64,000 nucleotides of DNA from Halobacillus litoralis (GTDB taxonomy: Bacteria > Bacillota > Bacilli > Bacillales > Halobacillaceae), in the NCBI RefSeq assembly GCF_020524085.2, contig NZ_CP129016.1:2908001-2972000 (forward strand), in the 5' to 3' direction. The translations under genes and the position numbers were made by a program. Shown here piece after piece: positions 46,984-56,805 of this stretch (its first letter is position 1; every line of letters starts with the position of its first letter). The notes beneath the pieces were generated by a model that did no database searches, had not been told where the DNA came from, and saw nothing but the letters and a program-made list of their open reading frames with translations.

Positions 46984-47913
46984 TTAGTCTATCTTTCCTG
47001 CTAAATCGCCTAAAATTGTTTCAAATTTCTCCTCGTAGTTTGAAGGAGATACTTCATACCAATGGATTTCCATTTTGTTCTTGAAGTACGTGTACTGACG
47101 TTTGGCGTAGCGTCTGGAATTACGTTTCAGCAATTCAATCGCTTCCTCTAAGGTAGATGAACCTTCAAAGTAAGGAATCAATTCCTTATAACCGATCGCC
47201 TGCATCGATTGAACATCCTGCAATCCCTGTTCATAAAGATGCTGAACTTCTTTTACCAAGCCCTGTTCAATCATCTGATCAACCCTTTTATTGATACGGT
47301 CGTACAACAACTCACGGTCCATCTCCAGTCCAATTAGCAACGGGTTAAAAGGAGATTTATTCTGCTGCTGTTGGTGACGGTCACTCATTACCCGACCTGT
47401 TGTTTCATAAACTTCAAGCGCACGCAACACTCGTCTTTCATTATTCGGATGTATTTTTTCTGCTTGTTCGGGATCAATTTCAACAAGGCGTTTGTACATA
47501 TAATCCCTGCCCTTTTCTTTCCGCTCTTTTTCAAGCTTCTCCATGATGGCAGGATCCTTTTTTTGTTCTGAAAAATGGAAATCAAAAAGTGTTGCTTGTA
47601 TGTATAAGCCTGTACCCCCGACCAAAACCGGCAGCTTTCCCCGCTCATGGATTTCCCTGATTAACGCTTGCACATTTTCCTGGAACTCAGCGACTGAAAA
47701 CTGCTCATCAGGGTCTTTAAAATCAATCATATGATGCGGAATGCCCTGCATCTCCTCTTCTGTCACTTTCGCTGTTCCAATATCCATCGTGCGGTAAATC
47801 TGCATGGAATCTCCACTAATCACTTCGCCGCCAAAACGCTGAGCGATCCGGATCCCCAAATTCGATTTTCCAACTGCTGTAGGACCAACCACTGAGATCA
47901 CCAATGGTTTCAC
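46984..47913 (-). CDS. miaA: tRNA dimethylallyltransferase MiaA
   Basis: 309-residue enzyme that adds a dimethylallyl group to A37 of tRNAs reading UNN codons. P-loop GPTAVGKSNLGIRIA (about residues 10-24), DSMQIYRTMDIGTAK (tRNA base-flipping and catalytic Asp region), LVGGTGLYIQA, NERRVLRALEVYETTG and the C-terminal SRRYAKRQYTYFKN. Start GTG with GGAGGTGGG. Together with miaB (54913) this gives the full ms2i6A37 pathway in one window. Confidence 0.96.
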   Translation of the reverse strand: MKPLVISVVGPTAVGKSNLGIRIAQRFGGEVISGDSMQIYRTMDIGTAKVTEEEMQGIPHHMIDFKDPDEQFSVAEFQENVQALIREIHERGKLPVLVGGTGLYIQATLFDFHFSEQKKDPAIMEKLEKERKEKGRDYMYKRLVEIDPEQAEKIHPNNERRVLRALEVYETTGRVMSDRHQQQQNKSPFNPLLIGLEMDRELLYDRINKRVDQMIEQGLVKEVQHLYEQGLQDVQSMQAIGYKELIPYFEGSSTLEEAIELLKRNSRRYAKRQYTYFKNKMEIHWYEVSPSNYEEKFETILGDLAGKID

Positions 47914-47981
47914 ACTCCCACCTCCTTCACATGTCTCTATTATACATGAATGGCTCTACAATCATACCTCAGGCAGCTAAC

Positions 47982-48062
47982 TAACGCAATCCGTTACCAT
48001 GACTAACGGTTTCCGTTATAAATATTCAAAATATTCGTTAGTCATACTATCGCAATTCGTTA
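47982..48062. promoter_or_regulatory. Four 22-bp-spaced CGTTA operators before the XRE gene
   Basis: CGTTA occurs at 47992, 48014, 48036 and 48058, exactly 22 bases apart. The first two are full palindromes TAACG-N5-CGTTA (47982-47996, 48004-48018), the fourth is TATCG-N5-CGTTA, the third a half site. The last overlaps the presumed -35 of a TATAGT (48071-48076) promoter for the XRE gene, pointing to cooperative autorepression. The array also lies upstream of divergent miaA. Confidence 0.75.
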
Positions 48063-48098
48063 GTCTGTGTTATAGTATAGAAAAGGAGGCGTCTTAAA

Positions 48099-48458
48099 GT
48101 GGTTCATGAAAGAATTCGTTCACTTAGAAAAGAAAGACGTTTTACACAATCGATGTTAGCTGAAAAAGTCGGTGTGTCCCCACAAGTCGTATCGAATTGG
48201 GAACGAAGTTACACTTCACCAGATCTAGATGATCTCACGAAGATTGCTCACGCTCTCCATACCACTGCAGATTATCTCCTCGGTTTAAGTGATGAACAAG
48301 AGGATGAAATGCGCGAAATTAAGCAGCTCCTGGAAACAAAGGGATACACTAAACCTGTATTCTTTGATAAGAAAGCATGGTTCGGAATTCAGCCAGAAGA
48401 CATTAAACAAATCGATAACTATTTTCGTTTTCTTCTCCAACAGAAGAACATCTCCTAA
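48099..48458 (+). CDS. XRE-family helix-turn-helix regulator
   Basis: 119-residue protein. N-terminal lambda-repressor HTH (residues about 4-63): RIRSLRKERRFTQSMLAEKV, GVSPQVVSNWERSYTSPDLD and DLTKIAHALHTTADYLLGLS. The C-terminal ~50 residues (PVFFDKKAWFGIQPEDIKQI, DNYFRFLLQQ) are probably an oligomerisation region and are not assigned to a known domain. Start GTG with AAAAGGAGG. It is the only plus-strand gene between miaA and mutL; four regularly spaced palindromic operators lie in its promoter. It could be a prophage-type or island regulator; its target genes are unknown. Confidence 0.88.
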   Translation: MVHERIRSLRKERRFTQSMLAEKVGVSPQVVSNWERSYTSPDLDDLTKIAHALHTTADYLLGLSDEQEDEMREIKQLLETKGYTKPVFFDKKAWFGIQPEDIKQIDNYFRFLLQQKNIS

Positions 48459-48532
48459 CCCCCTACTTCGTCATTATTCGTACTTATATAAACTTGATCA
48501 TAAATATATTATGTAAACAAAAATGGGAACAT

Positions 48533-48568
48533 AAAAAGAGAGACTCCGAATTCGGAGTCTCTCTTTTT
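48533..48568. terminator. Bidirectional terminator XRE/mutL
   Basis: A perfect 36-bp palindrome centred at 48550/48551 (arm AAAAAGAGAGACTCCGAA) serves both convergent genes. Confidence 0.93.
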
Positions 48569-48569
48569 A

Positions 48570-50432
48570 TTACATTACACGTTTGAACATTTTTTCCATC
48601 TCATACTCAGAAAAGAAGACGATGATCGGCCGTCCATGAGGACAAGTGAAAGGATCCGTCGATTTTCTCAAATCTTCTAAGAGATGGAACATATCGGTCT
48701 GATTCAAGTAGTGATTCGCTTTAATCGATCGTTTACACGACATAAGAATAGCAGCTTCTTCTCTTAGTTTAAGAATATCAATCCGGTCTTCCTCCATCAA
48801 CTGTTGGATCATTTCATCAATCACTTCCTCTTCAAATCCTTTCGGGAACCACTGAGGGTGACTGCGCACGATATAGGTGGTATCTCCGAATGGTTCAAAG
48901 AACAACCCCACTTTTTCCAGCTCACCTTTGTATTCTTCTAATCTTAAAGACTCAGCTTTTGAAAATTCAAAGGTCATTGGTACAAGCAATTCCTGTACTT
49001 CGTGATTCACTTCTGACAATTTGTCCCTGAAGAATTCGTATTTGATTCTTTCTTGAGCCGCGTGCTGATCCACGATATACATCCCTTCCTCGTTCTGCGC
49101 AAGGATGTATGTTCCATGCAGCTGCCCAATCGGATGCATTGTCGGAACTCTTCTCTGTTCTTGAGAAGATTCTTCCTTTTCGAATTCATCTTCTGCCCAT
49201 TCATTCTCTGTTGGAACCGAAACATCGGAGTCAAATGTCGGGACCATCTCTTTGATTAAATCGTCTTGATTTTCTTTAAAGCCATCCTCTTTGGGAAGTC
49301 CTTGCTCGCTTTTCACTAAGTGGTCCACCGTGGCTTGCCGCTCGCGATGGGCATCTTCCTCCCTCGTATGATAAAGGTTGAAAGATTCCTGTGTGGTTTT
49401 CTCTTTTGCAGTCTTTGTCGCTGGCTGTGACACATCAGGAATAAGGGTTTGTTTCCGGAAGGCCTGTCGAACGGTCTCTTCTAACAAATCATACAATTCC
49501 TTCTCTTTACTAAAACGCACTTCCATTTTTGATGGATGAACGTTGACATCGACAAGAATCGGATCCATGTCTATATTTAATACGACAATCGGACTTTTAC
49601 CAATCGGCAGCAGGGTGTGGTAACCTTGCAAAACGGCCTTATTTAATGGAATACTCCGAATGAAACGACCGTTGATGATCGTTGACATATAATTTCTCGA
49701 AGCACGGTAAACTTCGGGCTTTGCAATATAGCCATCAACTTTAAAATCTGCCGTTTCCATCTTTATCGGGATCATTTTTTTTGCAACATTCATTCCGTAA
49801 ATGTTCGCTATGACTTGGAGGAGATCTCCCCTGCCATTCGTCTTGAAAATCTGCTTTTCATTATGAGTACAAAGGAATTGCACTTCCGGATGGGCTAATG
49901 CCATACGATTTAATACGTCCGTCACATGACCAAGCTCTGTATGGATGGTTTTCATATACTTTAACCGGGCGGGCGTATTGAAAAACAATTCCTCAACCGT
50001 AATGTCCGTTCCTTTTCTTGCATCACTTTTCCCTCTAGAGACGAGGCGACCTCCTTCGAGATTCATTTTCGTACCAGCACAATCTCCCGTGGAGGTCTGG
50101 ATACTCAAGCGGCTCACTGCAGCAATACTTGCTAATGCTTCCCCGCGAAAACCTAGGGAACGGACATGAAAAAGATCGTTTTCATCAAGGATTTTACTCG
50201 TTGCATGGCGATGAAAAGCGATTTCACAGTCTTCTTCATCCATTCCTGCTCCATCATCGGTGATCCGGATGCGCTGCAATCCGGCCTCCATTAAATCGAT
50301 TTTCACCCATGTGGCACCTGCATCAATACTGTTTTCTACCAGTTCTTTGACGACAGAGGCTGGGCGCTCAACAACTTCTCCGGCCGCTATTTTGTTGGCT
50401 AGGTGGTCTGGCATCAGTCGGATCCGCGCCAT
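48570..50432 (-). CDS. mutL: DNA mismatch repair protein MutL
   Basis: 620-residue MutL. GHKL ATPase motifs: [20 protein letters not shown] (motif I), [16 protein letters not shown] and [14 protein letters not shown]; the variable linker (about residues 340-430) is charged; the C-terminal dimerisation/endonuclease domain contains [12 protein letters not shown] (the DQHAAxERxxYE metal motif) and the end motif FTCPHGRPI. It is an endonuclease-type MutL as in B. subtilis. It starts with AAAGGAGG, 14 bases after mutS. Confidence 0.96.
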   Translation of the reverse strand: MARIRLMPDHLANKIAAGEVVERPASVVKELVENSIDAGATWVKIDLMEAGLQRIRITDDGAGMDEEDCEIAFHRHATSKILDENDLFHVRSLGFRGEALASIAAVSRLSIQTSTGDCAGTKMNLEGGRLVSRGKSDARKGTDITVEELFFNTPARLKYMKTIHTELGHVTDVLNRMALAHPEVQFLCTHNEKQIFKTNGRGDLLQVIANIYGMNVAKKMIPIKMETADFKVDGYIAKPEVYRASRNYMSTIINGRFIRSIPLNKAVLQGYHTLLPIGKSPIVVLNIDMDPILVDVNVHPSKMEVRFSKEKELYDLLEETVRQAFRKQTLIPDVSQPATKTAKEKTTQESFNLYHTREEDAHRERQATVDHLVKSEQGLPKEDGFKENQDDLIKEMVPTFDSDVSVPTENEWAEDEFEKEESSQEQRRVPTMHPIGQLHGTYILAQNEEGMYIVDQHAAQERIKYEFFRDKLSEVNHEVQELLVPMTFEFSKAESLRLEEYKGELEKVGLFFEPFGDTTYIVRSHPQWFPKGFEEEVIDEMIQQLMEEDRIDILKLREEAAILMSCKRSIKANHYLNQTDMFHLLEDLRKSTDPFTCPHGRPIIVFFSEYEMEKMFKRVM

Positions 50433-50445
50433 CTCTGTTCCTCCT

Positions 50446-53032
50446 TTATGATTTCAAACGTTTTTGCAATTGGTACAATTCGTTCATAGCATCCATCGGA
50501 GTCATTTCCATTAGATCTAATGACTGAAGACGCTTTTCAATATGTGAAGCGTGAGGAGCGGTTGTCTCCTTTTTCTCCGGCTTCGATTCTTCTATAAACA
50601 AACTTAACTGCTCCTCTTCTGCTGTTGCAGAGGTTGAGGCTTCATTTTTGATGGACCCATTTTCAAGCTGATCCAGAAGGGCGGTTGCTCTGTTGATCAG
50701 TGGATCAGGCAAGTGCGCAAGCTTCGCCACGTGAATACCGTAACTTTCGTCCGCAGGTCCCTCTTTGATCTGATGAAGGAAAACGACATTCCCCTCATAT
50801 TCTTCTGCTCGCACATGGACGTTTTTCAAACGCTCCAGCTGTTCCTCAAGGGATGTCAATTCATGATAATGGGTGGAGAACAGGGTTTTTGCTTTAATCT
50901 CTCCATGAATATACTCCACAATGGCCTGAGCCAGAGCCATTCCATCATAAGTACTTGTTCCTCTTCCTATTTCATCAAGAAGGATCAAGCTGTTCTCTGT
51001 CGCATGAGTCAAAGCATGATTCGCTTCTAGCATTTCCACCATAAATGTACTATGACCGGATACGAGATCATCGGCTGCGCCAATTCTTGTGAATATTTGA
51101 TCGAAAACTGGTAAACTCGCAGACTGACATGGCACAAAAGAACCCATTTGACCGAGAATGGCCGTCAATGCAAGCTGACGCATGTACGTACTTTTACCGG
51201 ACATGTTCGGTCCTGTAATCAGTAGCACGTCCGTCTCTTCATTCATGTAAATATCATTCGGGACGAACGTTCCTTCCTGCATCACTTTCTCAACAACAGG
51301 GTGACGGCCTTGACGGATGTCCACCACGCGTTGTTCCCGATACTCCGGTCTCACATATTGATAGGACTCTGCTACTTGAGCAAAACCTTGGAGAACATCA
51401 ATACGACTGATTTGTTCTGCAAGCTGTTGAAGCCTCTTAACGTAAGCCTTCACCTTTTCTCTTACTTCAAGGAACAACTCATACTCAAGCTCCACACTTT
51501 TCTCCTGGGCCTCTAGAATCATCGATTCTCTTTCTTTCAATTCCGGGGTAATAAACCGTTCTGCGTTGGTAAGCGTCTGCTTCCTCTCATACCTACCTTC
51601 TGGTAAATGTCTCAAGTTCGCTTTTGTCACTTCGATATAATAGCCGAACACGCGGTTATAGCCGACTTTCAAAGATTTGATCCCTGTTTCAGCTCGTTCC
51701 CTTTGTTCAAGCTCTGCAATCCACTGTTTTCCGTTCTTGGAAGCATATCTATAGTCATCCAGCTGTTTGTGGAATCCGTCAAGAATCAAACCCCCTTCTT
51801 TTACAGAGATTGGAGGATCATCGGCAATGCTTTCTTCAAGAAGATCTTTTAATTCATGAAGCGGATCAACATGGTCATAAAGCTTTTCGATTGAAGAATG
51901 ATCGAATTTAGATAGCGTGGCTAAGATATCCGGGATATGGCTTAAAGAATTCCTTAATTGGATCATATCCCTGGCATTCACATTGCCAAAAGCTACTCTT
52001 CCAGCTAAACGTTCGAGATCGTAAACATTCGAGAGCTCATCTCTAAGAGTCTCACGTTCAAAAAACTGGTCGAGAAAGCCTTCGACCTGGTCATGCCTCG
52101 TCGCAATTGCATCCGCTGACAACAACGGCCGCTCCATCCATTTTTTGAGCATACGCGCACCCATCGAAGTGACGGTTTTATCGATGACGGAGAGCAAACT
52201 TCCCGCTTTCCCTTTCTTTCTGATGGTTTCCAACAATTCTAAGTTTCTTTTAGAATACATATCAAGGGTCATGTATTGTTTCAATTCGATCACTTTCACT
52301 GGTTGAAGGTGATCGAGAGACCTTTTTTTGGGTATGCTGGATATAATTAAGAAGCCTACCGAAACCAATAATTAGTTTGTCCTGATGAACGCCCTCAACA
52401 AGAGGTTGAAATTCAGGTGTGACCTCCGTCTCTTCTTGATGAGAAACGGTGTAATCCAAGCGATCGATCAGCATTTGTTTATGCTCGACATCAAAATCAT
52501 TGGATACAACCACTTCTTTCACCGGCCGGCTGTACAATTCACTCAAGGCTGCATCAAAACCGCCTGGAATAAGAGCCACACTGTTTTCACCAGTCGTGAG
52601 GTCATTGTAACTAACTACGTAAGAGCCATCTTCAAATGCACTTAAAGAGGCCAAGTAGTTGTTTTCCTTTTCATCGAGCATACTGCCTTCCATGACCGTC
52701 CCGGGAGTGACCATTTGGACAACTTCCCGTTTTACGACACCTTTCGTCGTTTTCGGATCCTCGACCTGTTCACAAATGGCAACCTTGTACCCCTTCTCGA
52801 TCAACTGCTTTATATAATTGTCTGCGGAGTGGTATGGTACTCCACACATAGGAATCCTACCGTTTGCGCCTCCGTCCCTGCTTGTCAATGTAATTTCGAG
52901 CTCCTGGGATGCTTTTAACGCATCCTCAAAGAACAACTCATAAAAATCGCCTAATCTGAAAAACAGAAAGGCATCTTTTTGGTCTGCTTTAATTTTCAAA
53001 TATTGCTGCATCATGGGTGTGTATTGTGCCAT
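50446..53032 (-). pseudogene. mutS: DNA mismatch recognition protein MutS, frameshifted
   Basis: Conceptual product ~861 residues, full length for MutS. The N-terminal mismatch domain has the Phe-x-Glu region [17 protein letters not shown] (residues ~23-39) and [12 protein letters not shown]; the C-terminal ATPase has [36 protein letters not shown] and [13 protein letters not shown], with a helical clamp-binding end. The frame shifts by +1 at the A7 run 52323-52329: QHTQK would continue to RSLDHLQPV if it were A6. Without the correction the first part ends after about 256 residues and the rest has no proper start. Either a sequencing error or a real slippage mutation that abolishes mismatch repair. 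Confidence 0.9.
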
Positions 53033-53198
53033 AAGGTTAAACCTCCAAAACGTACATAAGATTCTCCACCTATTATAGCATACGAGGCAAATGATCTTAC
53101 ACGAAAGAACATGACCTTATTAAAGTATATGGCCGGTTTGAGGAAGACTTAGTTTCGAAATGTTCTCGGGTTCGTTACCCGTGTTGAGCGTCAGGGGT

Positions 53199-53315
53199 GG
53201 CTGGGAAGCTACTCGCTTTCCTGTCGGGGAGGGCCGAGCTTCCTCAGGCGTTCTGCCGCACTAATGGATCTCGCCTATCTCCTCCTCCCACGGGAGTCTA
53301 GCAGCTTCCCAACCA
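53199..53315. repeat. Palindromic intergenic repeat, copy A
   Basis: Arms GGCTGGGAAGCT (53199-53210) and AGCTTCCCAACC (53304-53315) are inverted with one mismatch. Its reverse strand has the block order of copy B (a GACTCC block, a CCTGAGGA block, then GGAAAGCGAG), so the two are inverted family members. Confidence 0.65.
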
Positions 53316-53514
53316 ACCCATTCGATGTAGGGGAGAAACGAACCTCTTCACTTGGGGAGGGTGATTTCCACTAATCCGATGTCATAGGCATAAAGCGCTC
53401 TATACCAAGTTTTCTGCATGCAGAATATTATCCCTAGGAGTTCATTTCCTTCCAATTACCATTTGCATATAAGGCACTTATTCCAGAAGTGGTTTCGAGA
53501 AACTTCTCTGGCAA

Positions 53515-53634
53515 AGGGCGGAGGGGAATGGCGAGACTCCTGCGGGAAAAGAGTGCTTGGTGAGACCCCGCAAGGCGTAAGCCTGAGGAGGCTCACCGCG
53601 CTCCCGCGGAAAGCGAGTCATCCCCGCAGCCCCA
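53515..53634. repeat. Palindromic intergenic repeat, copy B
   Basis: Contains GGCGAGACTCCTGCGGGAAA, then GGTGAGACCCCGCAAGGC, GAGGAGGCTCACCGC and CCGCGGAAAGCGAGTCAT. I recognise this block order from intergenic repeats widespread in Bacillaceae. GTGAG/CTCAC and CGCGG/CTCCCGC segments can fold into a large stem. Confidence 0.7.
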
Positions 53635-53703
53635 ACCCACCGCACCAAAATCTCGAAACAGAGTCTTCAACACACGGGAGCTATGGAAGTATAAGAAAGC
53701 AAA

Positions 53704-53735
53704 AAAAGAATTCCTCGCTGAAGCAGCAAGGAATC
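53704..53735 (-). terminator. Terminator after cotE
   Basis: GAATTCCTCGC is mirrored by GCAAGGAATCC with a short loop (imperfect stem), and the minus strand continues with TTCTTTTTTTG. Confidence 0.65.
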
Positions 53736-53740
53736 CACCA

Positions 53741-54316
53741 TTAATCGTGACTATCGTGATCTCTGTCTGATGAGGATGGAAGGAAGTCCGTTTCGATGGC
53801 TGAAAAATCATCCGAAGACAAATCATAATCGTAATCATCATCATGGCCGCATCCATGAGGATCTACTTTCACACACAATTTCGTTTCACCTATGACATCT
53901 ACAGCAAACTCTCTTTCTACTTCTACGCAAATTTTTTGCCCATTCCCTGAAATGTTCGCTTCTAAACAGTTCGGTTGTTGTACGACCTTAGCGATTACCT
54001 CAAAGTCATCATGTACACAATTATCATCTTTCACTGCCAACTTGACGTGATCACAATAGCTGACACGCTCTGTAACGACTTCTGTTTTTGTATTGTCGTT
54101 ATACGAATACCAGACGTTCACATCGTAACTGCCAGAGATTTCAACGTGATCTCCTTTCTTTTTGGCATTGTAGATGTGATTGATGACCCAACAACCTAGG
54201 ATACTTGTCGGACGGTGCGAAGGGCTGATGGTGTGTGTGGATTCTGTAAACTTTTTACCTTTACCGATTACAGCTTTTGTAATGATCTCTCTGTAATCTC
54301 GTTCAAAAAAAGACAT
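53741..54316 (-). CDS. cotE: Spore coat morphogenetic protein CotE
   Basis: 191-residue CotE, which assembles the outer spore coat. Family blocks: [36 protein letters not shown] and [20 protein letters not shown]; the acidic tail ([11 protein letters not shown]..., ending DRDHDSHD) is typical of the C-terminal region that recruits coat proteins. It lies between ricA and mutS as in B. subtilis, and is normally made in the mother cell. Confidence 0.94.
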   Translation of the reverse strand: MSFFERDYREIITKAVIGKGKKFTESTHTISPSHRPTSILGCWVINHIYNAKKKGDHVEISGSYDVNVWYSYNDNTKTEVVTERVSYCDHVKLAVKDDNCVHDDFEVIAKVVQQPNCLEANISGNGQKICVEVEREFAVDVIGETKLCVKVDPHGCGHDDDYDYDLSSDDFSAIETDFLPSSSDRDHDSHD

Positions 54317-54447
54317 AGGGTTTCACTCCTCCTTATTCTACCACCCATCCTATGTGTGGGTTGGGCGAATGGTGACTAGCGGGAAAATGGCCTAAGGACG
54401 TGTTTAATTCATTCTATGCACTAGCCCATAAAATTGTACGAAAAAAA

Positions 54448-54476
54448 TCCGCCAGAGGGGAAAACCCTCTGACGGA
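54448..54476 (-). terminator. Terminator after ricA
   Basis: TCCGCCAGAGGG (54448-54459) pairs with CCCTCTGACGGA (54465-54476), with one C:A mismatch; TTTTTTT follows on the minus strand. Confidence 0.88.
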
Positions 54477-54486
54477 AGTGTATGCA

Positions 54487-54912
54487 TTAATGACCGCAAC
54501 CATGACTTGATTTATTTGAACCTGTTTCTCCTTGCAGGAGATCCCCGCCCGTAGAACGGATAACTTCATTAGTAACTTCGCGTGAAATCGTGTTTGAAAC
54601 CATTTGAAGGATATCGTTAATAATGGTTTGAGAATCTTTAAATTCTGCTACGACCGGAATCTCATCGAGCTCATCTTGAAGTCGATCGATTTCTTTTTCA
54701 ATTTTTTGAAGAGCTTCTGTTTTTCCGTACGCTTGAAAGTTAACCGCCTGCTTTTGCAAAGCTTTGATTTTCTTAATATGGGATTGAACTTTTTGATTGT
54801 CATTCAATTTCGCTTCCAATTGCTTGAAACGGTCAATTTCTTCAATATCAGCCATCATTTTTGCCAATTTTTTTGCTTCTTCTACAACTTCTTGTCTAGT
54901 ATATTGTGCCAT
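54487..54912 (-). CDS. ricA: RicA (YmcA), Ric/Y-complex subunit
   Basis: 141-residue helical protein of the YmcA/YlbF (com_ylbF) family: ARYT-like start, EEIDRFKQLEAKLNDNQKVQ, HIKKIKALQKQAVNFQAYGK and ALQKIEKEIDRLQDELDEIP. RicA joins RicF and RicT in an Fe-S-containing complex that directs RNase Y mRNA maturation and promotes biofilm, competence and sporulation. The C-terminal SSHGCGH has one Cys and two His and may be a metal/Fe-S ligand end, as in the family. The ATG directly follows the miaB stop (54913). Confidence 0.92.
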   Translation of the reverse strand: MAQYTRQEVVEEAKKLAKMMADIEEIDRFKQLEAKLNDNQKVQSHIKKIKALQKQAVNFQAYGKTEALQKIEKEIDRLQDELDEIPVVAEFKDSQTIINDILQMVSNTISREVTNEVIRSTGGDLLQGETGSNKSSHGCGH

Positions 54913-56484
54913 TTATTTCACCTCTGCGTTGATTTCTACTAATTCTCCATCAAGAGACCACGTTTTCGCTTTGGTCACTCTTACAGGTACGATTTGTCCG
55001 ATTGTAGACTCAGGTGCACGGAAGTTGACCAACTTGTTCCGTTTCGTGTACCCAGCTAACACATCCGGGTTATTTTTACTTTCTCCTTCAACAAGCACGT
55101 CTACGATTTCACCTTCATATGCTTTCATGGCATCTGCAGATTGCTGGTTGACAATTTTATTCAACCGCTGCAAACGATCCTTCTTCTCTTCCATTGAAAC
55201 GTTATCTTTCATCTTAGCTGCGGGCGTATTATCTCTTGGAGAATAAATAAACGTATAGGCCGCTTCAAATCCGACTTCTTCCACAAGGGATAACGTATCC
55301 TGGAACTGCTGCTCCGTTTCATTAGGAAACCCAACGATGATATCCGTCGTAAGTGTTGCATCCGGCATGGCTACACGAATTTTGCGAACAAGTTCAAGAT
55401 ACTCTTCCCTCGTGTATTTACGACCCATGATTTTCAGAATATCGCTATTGCCTGATTGGACCGGTAAATGGATATGATCAAGCATATTACCGCCCTTAGC
55501 AAGTACTTCAATCAAGCGGTCGTCGAAGTCTCTTGGATGAGATGTTGTAAAGCGAACCCGCGGAATATCAATACTCCGCAGTTCATCCATCAAGTCCCCA
55601 AGCCCATAAGTCATATCCAAGTCTTTTCCATACGCATTGACGTTTTGTCCAAGAAGAGTGATTTCTTTATATCCTTGGGCCGCTAAATGCCTAACTTCCT
55701 GGATGATGTCCTGTGGTAAACGACTTCTTTCTTTCCCTCTTGTATAGGGAACAATACAGTAGGTGCAGAATTTGTCACAGCCATACATGATGTTCACCCA
55801 AGCCTTGATTTTTCCTTTCCGAGATCTTGGAAGGTTTTCAATAATGTCCCCTTCTTTCGACCACACATCAATCACCATTTCTTTCCCGAACATCGCTTCT
55901 TTTACGAGCTGAGGGATTCTATGAATATTGTGTGTGCCGAAAATAAGATCGATAAAAGGGTGTTTTTTTAGGATCCGGTTTACGACAGACTCTTCTTGTG
56001 ACATACATCCGCATATTCCGATAATCAGATTTGGATTTTCCATTTTCAAAGGCTTCAAGTGTCCGATTTCACCGAACACTTTATTTTCTGCATTCTCTCG
56101 GATGGCACAGGTATTTAAAAGAATAATATCTGCTTCTTTCGTATCTTTTGTAGGTTCATAACCCATTTCTTCAAAAATTCCTGCCATGACTTCAGTATCA
56201 TGTTCATTCATCTGGCATCCATATGTACGGATCAAATATTTTTTACCTTTGCCGGCTTGATCCATATCTTCAGGAATTTCAAAATCATAATGCACATCCG
56301 TTTCTTTCCTTTTCCGGCGCTGCGCATCCCTCATGTTCGGAGGTTGGTATGTCGTTTCAAAATATTTAACAAAATCTTCGCTTGTTTTTTGTTTCAGGCG
56401 ATTTAGGTTATCTTGTTCTGCTTTATCATCTGCCGTGGAAGGCTGACGAATTTGTGACATTTCCTTACGTTGCTGTTCGTTCAT
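54913..56484 (-). CDS. miaB: tRNA-2-methylthio-N6-dimethylallyladenosine synthase MiaB
   Basis: 523-residue radical-SAM methylthiotransferase. The auxiliary cluster cysteines are in [18 protein letters not shown] and [10 protein letters not shown], and the radical-SAM CxxxCxxC is [18 protein letters not shown] (about residue 237). A C-terminal TRAM domain ends the protein. It completes the modification begun by MiaA. It lies directly upstream of ricA with no gap. ATG with AAAGGAG. Confidence 0.96.
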   Translation of the reverse strand: MNEQQRKEMSQIRQPSTADDKAEQDNLNRLKQKTSEDFVKYFETTYQPPNMRDAQRRKRKETDVHYDFEIPEDMDQAGKGKKYLIRTYGCQMNEHDTEVMAGIFEEMGYEPTKDTKEADIILLNTCAIRENAENKVFGEIGHLKPLKMENPNLIIGICGCMSQEESVVNRILKKHPFIDLIFGTHNIHRIPQLVKEAMFGKEMVIDVWSKEGDIIENLPRSRKGKIKAWVNIMYGCDKFCTYCIVPYTRGKERSRLPQDIIQEVRHLAAQGYKEITLLGQNVNAYGKDLDMTYGLGDLMDELRSIDIPRVRFTTSHPRDFDDRLIEVLAKGGNMLDHIHLPVQSGNSDILKIMGRKYTREEYLELVRKIRVAMPDATLTTDIIVGFPNETEQQFQDTLSLVEEVGFEAAYTFIYSPRDNTPAAKMKDNVSMEEKKDRLQRLNKIVNQQSADAMKAYEGEIVDVLVEGESKNNPDVLAGYTKRNKLVNFRAPESTIGQIVPVRVTKAKTWSLDGELVEINAEVK

Positions 56485-56637
56485 AATGATCTCCTTTCAA
56501 GCCGAACCTTCTAACTGTATCATTATATCAAGTTTTACATGATAAATTAAGCGTAAACATAAATTCCACCGTTTTTCATCTGCTTTCCAATCATTTTAAT
56601 CAACGATTTGGCAGGATTCTTAAATAATCGAGATGTG

Positions 56638-56692
56638 TCAGGTTCGTTTACTGTTTTGAGTGTCAGTGGTGGCTGGGAAGCAGCTCACTTTC
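56638..56692. repeat. Truncated palindromic repeat, copy C
   Basis: CAGGTTCGTTTACTG...TTGAGTGTCAG...GGTGGCTGGGAAGCAG matches the flank and left arm of copy A (53171-53215) with scattered substitutions, but breaks off afterwards. Confidence 0.65.
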
Positions 56693-56768
56693 TTATCCCT
56701 AAACTAAGCCTTCCACAATCGGGAGAGTTTGTTTAAAAGAATGGGTACTGTTTTTTAAATGAAAAAGA

Positions 56769-56798
56769 AGCCAGCTATGAAATTTCATAGCTGGCTTT
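56769..56798 (-). terminator. Terminator after kbl
   Basis: AAGCCAGCTATGAAATTTCATAGCTGGCTT forms a near-perfect palindrome (about 56769-56798), with T-rich flank on both strands. Confidence 0.85.
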
Positions 56799-56805
56799 TT
56801 TACTA

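Larger units (their letters stand above)
53033..53740. other. Gene-free region with palindromic repeats
   Basis: No credible gene is found over 700 bases; open frames here read through repeat sequence. It contains two Bacillaceae-type palindromic repeats (53199-53315 and 53515-53634) in opposite orientation and, at the end, the cotE terminator. Confidence 0.65.
56485..56805. other. Intergenic region miaB-kbl with a truncated repeat
   Basis: Contains a degenerate repeat remnant (56638-56692) and a likely terminator just before kbl's stop (ATAGCTGGCT palindrome near 56769-56798). Nothing else recognised. Confidence 0.55.

Noticed and set aside
47982..48062. CRISPR-like array of 22-bp repeats
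   Set aside because: The 22-bp period comes from 5-15 base operator motifs, not from repeat units with unique spacers, and no cas gene is present.
53418..53744. 108-residue open frame on the plus strand
   Set aside because: It is encoded by the palindromic repeat itself; low-complexity, with no ribosome binding site.
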